The position numbers and the translations under genes were made by a program. A stretch of DNA of 6,703 nt, taken from Sphingomonas sp. UBA4766 (GTDB lineage Bacteria > Pseudomonadota > Alphaproteobacteria > Sphingomonadales > Sphingomonadaceae). The stretch lies in NCBI GenBank assembly GCA_002403415.1, contig DHHS01000192.1, forward strand, positions 5,079 through 11,781. Reading direction: 5' to 3'. Positions 6,270-6,703 of the stretch are shown one piece after another; position 1 is the stretch's first letter, and every line of letters begins with the position of its first letter. The notes below the pieces were generated by a model that searched no databases, was not told the DNA's origin, and worked only from the letters and a program-made list of their open reading frames with translations.

Positions 6270-6703
6270 GCCCTGTCGCGAGCGCTATCGCGAGCCTTGC
6301 CGCGCGGCGGACCGAGCAGCGCCGGCTCGAATATCAACGCGCACACCAATGTCCATGCCAGCGACATCATCAAGATCTTGCCCATGCTCGCGGTGCCCGG
6401 ATGATAGGAGAGCCAAAGCGCGCCAAAGGCACTGCCCGTCGCCAGCGCCGAAAACAGCACCGCGCGCGCCAGACTCGACTGCAGCAAATCGGTCGCACCG
6501 CCGCGCCACGCCATCACGAAATAAATGTGGAATGCCACCCCCACCCCGAACAGCAGCGGGAAAGCGATGATGTTGGCAAAGTTGATCGGCTGACCGATCA
6601 GCACACAGCTCCCCAGCGTCAGGAAGCCTGACAGCACCACCGGCGCGAGCGTAAACGCGACTTCGCGCACATCGCGCAGCACCAGCCACAACAACAGGCT
6701 GAC
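6257..6703 (-). CDS. hpnN: HpnN, RND-family hopanoid transporter, C-terminal 148 residues (5' part beyond window)
   Basis: HpnN is an inner-membrane RND/MMPL-type transporter; in Rhodopseudomonas palustris hpnN is needed to move hopanoids to the outer membrane. The frame is open to the window edge, so only the C-terminal membrane domain is visible out of a protein normally of roughly 850-900 residues. Numbering from the edge, four hydrophobic segments lie at about 16-37, 41-66, 80-99 and 107-131. The second contains FANIIAFPLLFGVGVAF, and it is followed by the LLQSSLARAVLFSAL and HPGTASMGK motifs that are characteristic of the HpnN C-terminus. After the last membrane segment there is a short charged cytosolic tail with an ARDSARDR repeat. 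The stop TAG lies inside mlaA on the other strand (13-base overlap). The family call is confident; a general MMPL exporter is the less likely alternative. Confidence 0.9.
   Translation of the reverse strand, partial: VSLLLWLVLRDVREVAFTLAPVVLSGFLTLGSCVLIGQPINFANIIAFPLLFGVGVAFHIYFVMAWRGGATDLLQSSLARAVLFSALATGSAFGALWLSYHPGTASMGKILMMSLAWTLVCALIFEPALLGPPRGKARDSARDRAQAT
6276..6295. repeat. Direct repeat TCGCGAGC x2 in the hpnN tail
   Basis: TCGCGAGC occurs at 6276-6283 and again at 6288-6295, a 12-base period that keeps the hpnN frame and encodes the repeated ARD in its C-terminal tail. It probably arose by slippage in a stretch under little constraint. Confidence 0.5.

Noticed and set aside
6248..6631. 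Forward open frame of 127 codons opposite hpnN
   Set aside because: Arg/Gln/His-rich shadow of the hpnN membrane domain.

Overview
The window is a GC-rich bacterial segment carrying a hopanoid biosynthesis and hopanoid trafficking locus. It starts inside a squalene-hopene cyclase gene and ends inside an RND-type hopanoid transporter gene. The gene set (shc, hpnG, hpnH, ispH, hpnM, mlaA/vacJ, hpnN), the Ala/Arg-rich codon use and the protein style suggest an alphaproteobacterium, most likely a sphingomonad (Sphingomonas/Zymomonas relatives). The genus is an inference, because there is no rRNA or other taxonomic marker here.

Layout from left to right. (1) The forward pair shc (5'-truncated by the window edge) and hpnG overlap by 4 bases (GTGA). 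(2) The reverse pair ispH then hpnH has the two genes 9 bases apart, with the hpnH Shine-Dalgarno overlapping the ispH stop codon. hpnG and hpnH meet tail to tail with only 3 bases between their stop codons. (3) A divergent gap of about 300 bases (4296-4596) is the only sizeable non-coding stretch and should hold the promoters for ispH-hpnH and for hpnM-mlaA. (4) The forward pair hpnM and mlaA is separated by 5 bases. (5) The 3' end of hpnN lies on the reverse strand and overlaps the mlaA 3' end by 13 bases, tail to tail.

How the genes fit together. IspH makes IPP/DMAPP, the isoprenoid precursors of squalene. SHC cyclises squalene to hopene/hopanol. HpnH adds a 5'-deoxyadenosyl group to give adenosylhopane, and HpnG removes adenine to start the ribosylhopane/bacteriohopanetetrol side chain. 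HpnN (inner-membrane RND), HpnM (periplasmic MlaC-like carrier) and MlaA (outer-membrane lipid channel) together look like a complete lipid route across the envelope, with no MlaFEDB ABC importer genes in view. The last point is an inference and is the most interesting feature of the window.

No tRNA, rRNA, insertion sequence, CRISPR array or convincing intrinsic terminator was seen. All seven genes look intact apart from the two cut by the window edges.
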